A DNA stretch of 43,460 nt from JBAXLO01 sp037134755 (lineage in GTDB: Bacteria; Bacteroidota; Bacteroidia; Bacteroidales; JACABE01), in NCBI GenBank assembly GCA_037134755.1, contig JBAXLO010000008.1:1-43460 (forward strand), in the 5' to 3' direction. Made by a program: the position numbers and the translations under genes. The number at the start of each line of letters is the position of its first letter. Within the stretch, counting starts at the first letter, position 1. Below are positions 1 through 7,060 of this stretch, in pieces. The notes beneath the pieces were generated by a model. It searched no databases. It was not told the DNA's origin and saw only the letters and a program-made list of their open reading frames with translations.

Positions 1-102
1 TTGTTCTGAAATATATTTACCAACATTCCAATAAAGTATAATTAACTCTTCATTAGCCTTACGAATAGAGTTATCTCCCTTGCCGCCCTGCGATTGCGGC
101 AT
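1..102 (-). CDS. 5' end of probable DUF1016/YhcG-type nuclease gene (partial)
   Basis: An ATG at 102 opens a frame that runs without a stop off the left edge (34 residues seen). After a short polar leader, the residues NEELIILYWNVGKYIS match the conserved N-terminal helix of DUF1016 (YhcG-like) proteins, which usually reads close to 'NrELIlLYWdIGkyI'. That family carries a C-terminal PD-(D/E)XK nuclease domain, which would lie outside the window. The ATG directly follows the terminator of the DUF2779 gene, and its start region is inside a direct repeat whose second copy is at 3601-3657. The ribosome site here is poor compared with the copy at 3601-3657. Too short for a firm call. Confidence 0.6.
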   Translation of the reverse strand, partial: MPQSQGGKGDNSIRKANEELIILYWNVGKYISEQ

Positions 103-128
103 ATTTCTAACAATAAAAAAGAGCCGGA
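73..128. repeat. Direct repeat copy A
   Basis: About 56 bases that match 3601-3657 with one single-base gap and a handful of substitutions. The repeat spans the U-tract side of a terminator hairpin, a ribosome-site region and the first codons of a reading frame (MPQSQGGKGD here). The other copy starts a non-continuing frame (MLQSQG...), so this copy probably belongs to the intact gene. Confidence 0.75.
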
Positions 129-138
129 TCCCCGACTC
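115..138 (-). terminator. Rho-independent terminator after the DUF2779 gene
   Basis: Read on the minus strand, GAGTCGG and CCGGCTC form a 7 bp stem (one G-U pair) around a 4-base loop, followed by six T and TATTGT. It lies 28 bases past the stop of the DUF2779 gene. A near-identical arrangement ends the macrodomain operon at 3644-3669. Confidence 0.75.
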
Positions 139-165
139 CCAATTTTCCCTACAATATTCCTATCC

Positions 166-1683
166 TTACGCCTTTATCAACTCATTTAGTTTTTCCCAAA
201 TTTTAACCATTGCCAGGGTATCCAACTTGCAGTATTCCAACAAACTTTGACGGACTTTAAGCCTTTCATCTTCAGACAATTCGGTTAGTGCTGCATATGC
301 GTTCATTGCCTCGTTTCCGTCGTGGATCAAATCAAGATTATGATATGACAGATCCTCATCATCTGGGAAAAGCGCTGGGAGAACATATTTAATGGAAAAG
401 CTGCCTTGCATATCTTTTGTATAATAATGTTTGCTCTTAAAAGGTTCCATCAGATCCTTTATATTATCGTGAATGCTCATGAGCACTTCTCGCTGTGCAG
501 GAAAGCTTTCGGCTAGATTCTTGATAATACCTTTTTCAAAAGCCATATTATAAGCCAGAACACAGGCAAATGCCGGTATGTCCTCTACCAATCTCTTTAC
601 TAAAGACGGCCTAGGATCTAGACCTTCCTGAGCCAGAAATTCTCGGTGCTCCAGTTTGCCCCCCGGTGAATCTAAGTAATGCAAAGAATATTGACTTGGG
701 ATCTGCTGATAAGGCCTTGTTCCGTCATAAAGAGGAACTGGCGGCATGAAAGTTTCAAAATCCAAGAAATAAAGTGGGAAGGAAAGGGAATCAAGAAATG
801 AGGCAATTGCTTTTCTATTGATGGTTACTACCTGTTCTAACTCAGCCTCCAATTGAATTCTTTGACTCTCATTAAGGGATATATTATGATCGCGAAGATC
901 CTCAAAAGAAATGATGCCATTAGCGTAGTAATCAAATTTCTTTATCTTGCTTAAATTATTGATATTAAAAACTGATATTTCTGGGATATGGGCCCAACAA
1001 TAAGTTTCAAATTGGCAAACATAAGGCTCCGAACATTGGAGGCCGATGTCGTACAAAGGCTCGTCGTCCATTTCAAGTAAATTGAAGACGTCAGGCAAAG
1101 TCCCAATAATATCGTTTTGCATAGCCGTAGTAAGTTCAGTTACCTTCTCAATTATGAATAAACTCTGAATATCTAACTCGCCATTACGGACATACTGATT
1201 ATTAATGTAGACAACATAAGTATCACGAACTTTAACTCCACAGGCGCCAAGCACATACTGTTGGAAGGCAACATCTTTCAGATATACTTCCTTTAGCTTA
1301 GTAGAACTCTTCACCTCATAAATATCATATAAAATATTTGCATCTTGGCAATCATCATTATTGCTAGATTCAACTCTTACCAAGACATCACAAATTGCCA
1401 GTAAACCTTCCGTCCCAAATGCAGCTTCATAAATGAAATCCTTATTTTCGGCAATCAGTTTTTTTGTGCTCAAAATCATATTTTCAATATTTTTCGGGTC
1501 GTTTGCATCAAACTTTACCACGGTGCCCCCAGGGAATAGCCCCTGCGCAAGTTCCCCCACCAATGTTCCGTTCTTGAAGGCAGTCTGATCCATTATATCA
1601 GCAAGCTCCGGGCGATTAATTTCAAGCCAAAGTTTCTTCGGACACTGGCAATAGCTAACATAGCGAGATTTAGAAATATTCAT
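166..1683 (-). CDS. DUF2779 protein: Cas4-like nuclease plus DEDD exonuclease
   Basis: This 505-aa protein has the layout of the DUF2779 family. The N-terminal half looks like a Cas4/RecB-type PD-(D/E)XK nuclease: cysteines near residues 12-14 (YCQCPKKLW), an acidic residue in LLAICDVLV, the pair EVKSS near residue 124, and a second cysteine group in CSEPYVCQFETYC, which together would bind an iron-sulfur cluster. The C-terminal part has an RNase H-like DEDD exonuclease: LYFLDFETF (Exo I), an AYNMAFEKG segment (Exo II) and YCKLDT (Exo III). The start is supported by GAGGG five bases before the ATG. It is followed by a strong terminator. The family is often found in defence islands, but its substrate is not known to me. 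Base composition is visibly richer in GC than the 10-43 kb operon. Confidence 0.85.
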   Translation of the reverse strand: MNISKSRYVSYCQCPKKLWLEINRPELADIMDQTAFKNGTLVGELAQGLFPGGTVVKFDANDPKNIENMILSTKKLIAENKDFIYEAAFGTEGLLAICDVLVRVESSNNDDCQDANILYDIYEVKSSTKLKEVYLKDVAFQQYVLGACGVKVRDTYVVYINNQYVRNGELDIQSLFIIEKVTELTTAMQNDIIGTLPDVFNLLEMDDEPLYDIGLQCSEPYVCQFETYCWAHIPEISVFNINNLSKIKKFDYYANGIISFEDLRDHNISLNESQRIQLEAELEQVVTINRKAIASFLDSLSFPLYFLDFETFMPPVPLYDGTRPYQQIPSQYSLHYLDSPGGKLEHREFLAQEGLDPRPSLVKRLVEDIPAFACVLAYNMAFEKGIIKNLAESFPAQREVLMSIHDNIKDLMEPFKSKHYYTKDMQGSFSIKYVLPALFPDDEDLSYHNLDLIHDGNEAMNAYAALTELSEDERLKVRQSLLEYCKLDTLAMVKIWEKLNELIKA

Positions 1684-1796
1684 AATACCCTCACTTGATT
1701 CAATTGGAAATAATAATATTATCCAATAGACTACGTTAGAATTTCAACACTTTTTTTGCCTTTATTGGATTTATATTGTCTAAATTATTGTCTAAA

Positions 1797-3485
1797 CTAT
1801 TTTTTGATTACCCAGTTAGACAATCTTTGATTAGTTCCATCTAAGTCAATAACTCCATCTGTTTTTAACTTTTGAAGCAAGTTTTTTATTTTATCTTCCT
1901 TTTGCTTTTCGCTCAAAATATCCGGTAATTTATTCAATAACAAGAGTAGAAAATCTTTTTTCTTTCCACTCCCGAAATTATTTAGATACGCTACAATCAT
2001 CTTCCTATAATACTCATCTTCAAAGCCTTTATTTTTAATGTATTGTGCTTTCTCATTAACTATTTTGGCAACCGAAGACGATACAAACAAATTCGGATAC
2101 TTTCCTTCAATCAACCGAAGTTTTCGTAGTTTTTCTGCATCTACTTTTGATAGTGCAATACTTTTCTGCACCTTATCCAGCAAAAATATTGTATCCAGCT
2201 CTAATTCTTGATTGTTATATAGTAATCGTGTGTAATTTTCGTTTATGATTTTGCCGTAAACGGTTACTGCTACTATATTTGGATCATTAAAATCATAATC
2301 CGGCAGTGGAAAATACTTTTGCTTTTGTATATTGAAAATTTTTCTAATGCCCATTGATGCAGTATCTATCATGTTTAATTTAGACATAGCCTCAGCTAAT
2401 ATCTGGTTCCTATAATATGGCGGCGAATAGCTCGGCATCAATACAACTTCGATACTTTTGGGCAGAAATGATCCTGGATTTGTTACTCTTATCTTGTCAT
2501 CCTCAAATTCATTGACGTAAATTCTTCCACCGATTGTATAATCCTGATGCGCAATACAGTTGTATATCAGTTCTCGTACCAAACTTGGATCATATTGCTC
2601 GGTTTCCTCTGTAAATAGACTCAATTGATTTGGCATATATCTATAAGTGAGATTCCTGATCTTATCATAAACTTTATCTACAACTTTTATAAAAGGAATT
2701 GTGAAAATTTCGTAATCTTTATCATTTCCCTTTTGATCATAGAGTCGCCACATTATTTTTGGGGGTGTCTCCAGTAAATAATCATAATCGCTATTACCTA
2801 GCAATACCATTCCAGCATTTGTGATTTTATTATCTAAAACCAACTTTATTTTGGTTAAAAATTCCAAGTCCCTCATATTGTCAACTTCGGCAACAATATG
2901 TTCTTTGTTGTTGTTTTTCACTTTATAGTGTGCACGGGCTAGACCAATGGCCTCTTTATCAAGATGCTCAAGATTAGCAACCTCAATCACTTGTTTTGAC
3001 CAATCTAGTGCTTTCTGGGTTCTTATTCGATCTAATTCTTCAAGAGTAAGAGGAACAAGAGATTCCCCATTTCTGCCAAAATATTGGTTGTTCCATCCTG
3101 TTGGGATCGAAGTCACAGCTGCAGGTATTTTAAACATGATAACTCGTTTTTTCTCTTGGCCAATTTCCGGGTAAACTTCAAATATATCAATAAAGGTAAT
3201 TCTCCCGGTAGTATTGTTTGATATTTCTTGCTTCAATTTATCTAAACCATTTGTATCTCGATAGTCTGAGCCAACAATTTTTTTATCTTTATCGCGAATA
3301 CCAAATATCAGCCATCCATATTGCCGGTCTTTTAAATTTGCTTCATTGCTAATTGCTGAAAAATACTTTCCAATTTTGTCTTTATCGAAATCATTATTGG
3401 CTTCTTTAAACTCAACAAGTTCATATTCATACCTGACAATAAGCTCATCTAATATTTGAATAAGTTCTTGCTTTGAATCTTCCAT
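1797..3485 (-). CDS. Schlafen AlbA_2 / HATPase_c_4 ATP-binding protein
   Basis: 562 aa. The N-terminal ~150 residues form an AlbA_2 (Schlafen-like) domain, with YELVEFKEA and the GWLIFGIRD strand. Residues ~300-345 contain the ELIYNCIAHQDY ... IRVTNPGSF pattern of the HATPase_c_4 domain seen in proteins labelled 'RecG-like' or 'transcriptional regulator'. A winged-helix-type region probably makes up the last ~120 residues. The ATG at 3485 has an AAGGCGG ribosome site four bases upstream. The gene stands alone between the macrodomain operon terminator and the DUF2779 gene (113-base gap). Such proteins occur both as regulators and as defence or toxin components, and the sequence does not tell which. 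Confidence 0.8.
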   Translation of the reverse strand: MEDSKQELIQILDELIVRYEYELVEFKEANNDFDKDKIGKYFSAISNEANLKDRQYGWLIFGIRDKDKKIVGSDYRDTNGLDKLKQEISNNTTGRITFIDIFEVYPEIGQEKKRVIMFKIPAAVTSIPTGWNNQYFGRNGESLVPLTLEELDRIRTQKALDWSKQVIEVANLEHLDKEAIGLARAHYKVKNNNKEHIVAEVDNMRDLEFLTKIKLVLDNKITNAGMVLLGNSDYDYLLETPPKIMWRLYDQKGNDKDYEIFTIPFIKVVDKVYDKIRNLTYRYMPNQLSLFTEETEQYDPSLVRELIYNCIAHQDYTIGGRIYVNEFEDDKIRVTNPGSFLPKSIEVVLMPSYSPPYYRNQILAEAMSKLNMIDTASMGIRKIFNIQKQKYFPLPDYDFNDPNIVAVTVYGKIINENYTRLLYNNQELELDTIFLLDKVQKSIALSKVDAEKLRKLRLIEGKYPNLFVSSSVAKIVNEKAQYIKNKGFEDEYYRKMIVAYLNNFGSGKKKDFLLLLLNKLPDILSEKQKEDKIKNLLQKLKTDGVIDLDGTNQRLSNWVIKK

Positions 3486-3631
3486 ATTACCGCCTTCATT
3501 CCTAAATCCAATAGCATTTTATCTAATGTGTATTTTATCATATCTTTACTTAGATCATACTCCATCTCTCCCGCCCCTGCCGAACTTTTATTCGACTCCC
3601 ATCTCCCTTGCCGCCCCTGCGATTGCAGCAT
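3486..3631 (-). pseudogene. Orphan 5' gene fragment in repeat copy B
   Basis: An ATG at 3631 with a good GAGG ribosome site starts MLQSQG, nearly the same as the MPQSQGGKGD that begins the DUF1016-type gene at the left edge. An extra G in a G-run then shifts the frame. The remainder (through MEYDLSKDMIKYTLDK) resembles nothing I recognise, and it reads into the Schlafen gene's ribosome site. Most simply it is the duplicated 5' tip of the left-edge gene and a non-coding leader. A real short protein (3449-3640) cannot be excluded. Confidence 0.4.
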
Positions 3632-3657
3632 ATTCCTCACAATAAAAAAGAGCTGGA
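3601..3657. repeat. Direct repeat copy B
   Basis: Matches 73-128 over its whole length apart from one inserted base and scattered substitutions. Like copy A it holds a terminator U-tract, a ribosome site and an ATG. The two copies are 3.5 kb apart and enclose exactly the Schlafen and DUF2779 genes. Confidence 0.75.
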
Positions 3658-3669
3658 CACATCCAACTC
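3644..3669 (-). terminator. Rho-independent terminator of the macrodomain operon
   Basis: On the minus strand GAGTTGGA and TCCAGCTC pair as an 8 bp stem (one G-U) with a TGTG loop, followed by six T. It starts just after the macrodomain stop codon and should end the transcript that begins near 5797. Confidence 0.8.
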
Positions 3670-3674
3670 TCTAT

Positions 3675-4103
3675 CTATCCTGCAAACTTATACAGTGTAA
3701 CCGCGGAATCCTTAAAAGCCTCTTCAATTATCCCATAGACCCTATCCCAGTTCCCGCTAGCAATCCCACAGCCGATCCCAAATGGCAGCGCAATGCTTTT
3801 CCCTGGGTAATTGCTCACTAGCCATTTCAGGCACTTCTCCATCGCCTCATAATCAGTATCAAAATCCCTTTGAGAAAACATATTCGCAATAATCTTGTCC
3901 CCACAATAGACAACACAAACCTGCCCAATCAGCTCGCCTTCAGATTTCCCAGCGCAAAATTCTTCATACTCGCGATTGGCCTTTGGGAATTTTGCTCTGA
4001 TCTGAGCCGCCACACCTCCGCCCATTCCGCCGTAAGTATTGACCTGGTGGCATATTATGTCTTCCTCACACTGTAGCAGATCACCAATTTTAATATTAAC
4101 CAT
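3675..4103 (-). CDS. Macrodomain protein (ADP-ribose binding/hydrolysing)
   Basis: 142 aa, the size of a single macrodomain. It begins with IKIGDLLQ, followed by ICHQVNTYGGMGGGVA, the first ADP-ribose-contacting loop, and it has the second phosphate-binding loop in ALPFGIGCGIASGNW. Proteins of this type remove ADP-ribose from proteins or nucleic acids or bind its metabolites. The ATG at 4103 has AAGGAGG seven bases upstream. It is the last gene of a minus-strand operon that also contains an HD hydrolase, and a strong terminator follows. In an accessory region it could counter ADP-ribosylating toxins or process NAD-derived signals. That role is inference. Confidence 0.85.
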   Translation of the reverse strand: MVNIKIGDLLQCEEDIICHQVNTYGGMGGGVAAQIRAKFPKANREYEEFCAGKSEGELIGQVCVVYCGDKIIANMFSQRDFDTDYEAMEKCLKWLVSNYPGKSIALPFGIGCGIASGNWDRVYGIIEEAFKDSAVTLYKFAG

Positions 4104-4134
4104 GTTGCCTCCTTATGCTCTATGGCAGCGCATC

Positions 4135-4209
4135 CTAACTATTTGCCTTCATCAACTTGTAAATAAAAACAAAGAACCCAAATGTACAAAACCATAAAAT
4201 TTTTAACAT
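4135..4209 (-). CDS. 24-aa hydrophobic peptide
   Basis: ATG at 4209 is preceded by a perfect AGGAGG eight bases upstream. The product MLKILWFCTFGFFVFIYKLM... is a single membrane-spanning helix with a short basic end. It sits between the Gly-rich membrane protein gene and the macrodomain gene in the same direction, so it is probably co-transcribed. Small membrane peptides of this size can be type I toxins or accessory subunits of membrane proteins. No antisense RNA promoter was recognised. The ribosome site is the main evidence that it is translated. Confidence 0.55.
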   Translation of the reverse strand: MLKILWFCTFGFFVFIYKLMKANS

Positions 4210-4231
4210 CTAACTCGCCTCCTAATAATTA

Positions 4232-4447
4232 TTAATCAACCAAGTTCCCGATTATGGCAAGAAAGGCAAAAATTAGCAGTATTCCAAGGCATCCTATCAT
4301 CGAATCGCGACCTCTGTTTGGGCCGCCGCCTTTTTTGGGTCCCCCGCCGTTGCCGCCATTCTTTGGATCCCTGTCTTCTCCTGACGCAGCAACATAATGC
4401 GCATAGCCGGCGTCTCCACTTCCGAAGTATCCATAGTCGTCTGCCAT
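4232..4447 (-). CDS. Small Gly-rich protein with C-terminal membrane segment
   Basis: 71 aa. The first ~50 residues are polar and rich in Gly, Asp, Asn and Pro (GGNGGGPKKGGGPNRG). The last ~20 residues (MIGCLGILLIFAFLAIIG) form one transmembrane helix, so it is probably a tail-anchored protein. The ATG has GGGAGG within ten bases upstream. No family is recognised. Its place between an HD hydrolase gene and a macrodomain gene says little about function. Confidence 0.6.
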   Translation of the reverse strand: MADDYGYFGSGDAGYAHYVAASGEDRDPKNGGNGGGPKKGGGPNRGRDSMIGCLGILLIFAFLAIIGNLVD

Positions 4448-4563
4448 CCTTGACCTCCCATTTTTATTTATCCGTCAACCATTCGGATGCAATAAAATAA
4501 TCATCTATCATTCCGTCACCATCTTTGAGCCCATTCCAATAATCAATTAAGTTTGTCAAAGTA

Positions 4564-4983
4564 CTAATCCGTCTCAAGTAGTAATAGCGCTTTTCGATAT
4601 TTCTCCATTCTTTCGTAGTCGTTTTCCTTTGGATTATCAATTCTACTAATATCTAAATTATCATTCAAATCAGCAATTTTTACTTTTCTTCCTATTGGAT
4701 TCTTTTTTGCTCTTTCAATAAAATCAAAATAGTCCTTATCGTCAGGGTTTTTTGTAACTGACAAAATTGCTTCAATTATCTCTAAGGTGAAACCTTTCTC
4801 AAGCAAGTCCTTAGGTTTAACTTTCGAATCTTCTATAACATCATGAAGAACTGCACAAATCATTTCATCCTTGGTTTCAACATTCAACATTACCCGGATT
4901 GGATGTAGAATGTATGGCTTACCTGATTTATCTACTTGCTTTTTGTGTGCTTCCGCTGCAATAATTATAGCTTGTTCCAGCAT
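4564..4983 (-). CDS. HD-domain phosphohydrolase (small RelA/SpoT-hydrolase-like)
   Basis: 139 aa, matching stand-alone HD domains related to the hydrolase half of SpoT/Mesh1. The metal-binding pattern is visible: His in YILHPIRV, the HD pair in AVLHDVIED, and the distal Asp in KIADLNDN. By family it could hydrolyse (p)ppGpp or another nucleotide. It starts at an ATG with AAGGAG nine bases upstream and is spaced 15 bases from the gene before it in the operon. It ends cleanly at the usual family C-terminus (RMEKYRKAL). Confidence 0.8.
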   Translation of the reverse strand: MLEQAIIIAAEAHKKQVDKSGKPYILHPIRVMLNVETKDEMICAVLHDVIEDSKVKPKDLLEKGFTLEIIEAILSVTKNPDDKDYFDFIERAKKNPIGRKVKIADLNDNLDISRIDNPKENDYERMEKYRKALLLLETD

Positions 4984-4998
4984 TCTATCTTACTCCTT

Positions 4999-5334
4999 CT
5001 ACCTCACATGAAATTCATAGTGCACTTTATTTTTTTTGCAGAATGCTCTAAGATTTTTACACCCATCAATTCCAGAAAAGTGCTCCTCCAGAAAATCTAT
5101 TAATCCCTTACCTTGCTGACAATCAGCTATTAGTTTTTCATGGAGCAATTTGGTATTTTTTTCATTAAATTCATAAAAATATTCATACTCTGAGTCGCCA
5201 AAGAAAGCAATAAGATCTTCGCCTAAATCCTGTCCACTTATTTGTAAGGATCCCTTATCTATATATGCATTCACATAGATAGAGATGTTCCCACTTTTTT
5301 CATCACAAAGTACCCCTGATTTTCTTTCTTTCAT
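4999..5334 (-). CDS. Hypothetical protein, second gene of a coupled pair
   Basis: 111 aa from the ATG at 5334. This start is chosen because GAGGGG lies about nine bases upstream. An in-frame ATG at 5343 directly abuts that ribosome site and should not be used. The gene overlaps the 3' end of the upstream gene by 32 bases in another frame, which suggests translational coupling. The sequence is acidic, with aromatic GDSEYEYFYEF and a C-terminal CKNLRAFCKKNKVHYEF. I have seen similar small proteins as orphans in Firmicutes, but no function is known to me. Confidence 0.7.
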   Translation of the reverse strand: MKERKSGVLCDEKSGNISIYVNAYIDKGSLQISGQDLGEDLIAFFGDSEYEYFYEFNEKNTKLLHEKLIADCQQGKGLIDFLEEHFSGIDGCKNLRAFCKKNKVHYEFHVR

Positions 5335-5797
5335 AAAAATCATCCCCTCTAATGACCTTTTCATATTCATTACGATCAAATTTGAAAGGTCCACCTTCAT
5401 ACTCTGTATATTTATTGTCATAAATAGGCTTCATAAAATTCTTCCAAATCACATACTCGTCACTAACTTCAATTTCACAGGCTACATTACTGCACAAGAG
5501 TTCCCCACATGTATTACAAATATATATTACAATTGACCCGTTTTCTTCAACTAATACCCCTTCACCCTTCAGGATAGATTCTGGTGATAGCAAATGTAAA
5601 TCTCTTGGCAATAAACCAATATAGTTTTCCATGAATTGTTTATTATCATTTTCATTTGCTAAGATTTCTCGTAATGATTTCCCATCAATGCAGTATTCTA
5701 GATAATCTTGTGTTTCTTGATTTTCTTCACTCCATGTCAAAGTATGTGTTTTTATTTCTACGCTAAACTTGTTAATTTGATTTTTTGTTTCGCTCAC
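5303..5797 (-). CDS. Hypothetical protein with YICNTCGELLCSN cysteine motif
   Basis: 164 aa starting at a GTG, with AGGAGG ten bases upstream and no better ATG in frame. The middle of the protein contains YICNTCGELLC, followed by a short strand pattern ending in YVIWKNF. This resembles a family of small bacterial proteins with 'iCg.CGd.gCga....i....viW.dF'. The cysteines may bind a metal. The function is unknown. It is the first gene of the minus-strand operon that runs to the terminator at 3644-3669. The next gene overlaps its end. Confidence 0.7.
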   Translation of the reverse strand: MSETKNQINKFSVEIKTHTLTWSEENQETQDYLEYCIDGKSLREILANENDNKQFMENYIGLLPRDLHLLSPESILKGEGVLVEENGSIVIYICNTCGELLCSNVACEIEVSDEYVIWKNFMKPIYDNKYTEYEGGPFKFDRNEYEKVIRGDDFYERKKIRGTL

Positions 5798-5906
5798 TAT
5801 TTATCATCCTCCTTCGTTCAAATCAAAACGCTTTCAGATATATTGTATAAGTAATTGTGGTAATATGTGGTCACAAAATATAATAATTTTTCCTTAGGCT
5901 AAATGC

Positions 5907-6914
5907 TTAAATTGCTTCAATTACATCACTACCTTTTATTATACAGATGCCATTTGGCGTGGTTAAAATAAATGAATTATAACCCTTTTCAGGATTGATT
6001 TTCGGGATTCCGCTCACTTTCACTTTTTTATCTTCATCCAAATAAGTTATAGTGCATTCAATTTTATAAGCAGCTGCGTGTAAGATGACCTGCTTTCCCA
6101 TTTCTTTAAATATGACATAAGAGCCAACGAATTGTTTCTTAAAACCTTCCGGCAAATCACTTGCCTGATATATGTCAGAAACTAGATTCTCCCCGAGTTC
6201 ACTTAGTTGTGAGTAGACTGAGTTTGAAATTGAGAGTGCGGTGTCTTCCAATACAGTTCCATTTGCCATAACTTTTAGGGCGAAAAGAAGGCTATAAAGT
6301 TGTGTTGAGTTTAAAGCTAGGAATACTGGATGAACAGGCGAATTGTGGATTTTATTATTTTTATCAAAACCGTTTATATTAATCTCTGTATCTAGAAAGG
6401 CAAAATCTTTTTCCAACCTATTAAAATCTTCTCTTATTGTCTTTACATCAACGCCAAATACTTCGGCAATTTTAATCATGCTCTTACCTGATCCATTAAG
6501 CTCGGAATGCATTAATTTCAGTAATTCAAGTCTTCTACGATCCGCATCTTTGTGTTGGAACTTTTTCAAAAATTCAGTTGAAATGTTAGCTTTGTATTTA
6601 TGATTTATATAATTTATCAATGATTCAAAGCGCTGGGTATATTGAAATTTCCCATTAAATTTAGAAGCAATAAAATCACTAATATTCTGTTGAAAAGCAG
6701 AAGAGTCTTTCAAAAGATCATCCAAAGTTAAGCTCAGATTGATTTGGCCTTCAATACACTTACCAGGCATATCTGCTCTCTCGTTAATTCCTTTTAGTAA
6801 CTGTGCTTTTTCTTCTGCTCTCTTTTCATATGCAAACTTGTTACCAGGATAGTCGTTTGAAAAAGCTTGGTTAATCATAGCTGCAAGGCTTGGATTGCAA
6901 TCTTTGTCTATCAT
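5907..6914 (-). CDS. WYL-type helix-turn-helix transcriptional regulator
   Basis: 335 aa. A long N-terminal helical region is followed by a DeoR-like winged helix near residues 130-170 (LKLMHSELNG..SMIKIAEVFGVDVKTIREDFNRLEKDF). The C-terminal half has the helix and small beta domain expected of WYL-type regulators, though the W-Y-L signature itself is not obvious. WYL proteins often control defence operons through a nucleic-acid or nucleotide ligand. The gene is divergent from the phosphatase gene at 7061, and a perfect TATAAT lies at 6962-6967 on its strand. The AGGGGG ribosome site is rather far (about 12 bases) from the ATG, so the start could lie slightly downstream. Confidence 0.7.
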   Translation of the reverse strand: MIDKDCNPSLAAMINQAFSNDYPGNKFAYEKRAEEKAQLLKGINERADMPGKCIEGQINLSLTLDDLLKDSSAFQQNISDFIASKFNGKFQYTQRFESLINYINHKYKANISTEFLKKFQHKDADRRRLELLKLMHSELNGSGKSMIKIAEVFGVDVKTIREDFNRLEKDFAFLDTEININGFDKNNKIHNSPVHPVFLALNSTQLYSLLFALKVMANGTVLEDTALSISNSVYSQLSELGENLVSDIYQASDLPEGFKKQFVGSYVIFKEMGKQVILHAAAYKIECTITYLDEDKKVKVSGIPKINPEKGYNSFILTTPNGICIIKGSDVIEAI

Positions 6915-6961
6915 GAATACTCTACGCCCCCTAAATAGTATTTGAGATTTTATTTTGATTT

Positions 6962-7005
6962 ATTATATCATGACGCGCAAAAATAGGAAACTGAGCTCCC
7001 TATTT
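6962..7005. promoter_or_regulatory. Intergenic promoter with inverted repeat (possible operator)
   Basis: On the minus strand TATAAT at 6962-6967 could serve the WYL regulator gene, with a weak TTTCCT -35 at 6985-6990. An exact inverted repeat, AAATAGG (6981-6987) and CCTATTT (6999-7005), overlaps that -35. This geometry fits self-repression by the adjacent regulator. It could instead form a hairpin in the phosphatase leader. Confidence 0.4.
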
Positions 7006-7060
7006 GTAAAATAGAATACATACTAAAATGAAATTACAAAAGAGAAAGGAGAATAAAAAA

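Noticed and set aside
1687..1800. Two close TTTAGACAAT repeats upstream of the DUF2779 gene
   Set aside because: They are short, lie at the end of the Schlafen gene, and do not coincide with a recognisable promoter. Chance is likely.
3449..3640. 63-codon ORF spanning the Schlafen gene start
   Set aside because: Its 5' end is the repeat copy and the rest covers the ribosome site and start of the Schlafen gene. I treat it as a duplicated gene tip, not a protein gene.
4467..4566. A minus-strand frame overlapping the end of the HD gene that reads like protein (ISTLTNLIDYWNGLKDGDGM...EWLTDK)
   Set aside because: It lacks a start codon with a ribosome site, the HD protein already ends at its family C-terminus, and a frameshift would not restore any known extension. 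It may be a tiny remnant, but the support is too thin.
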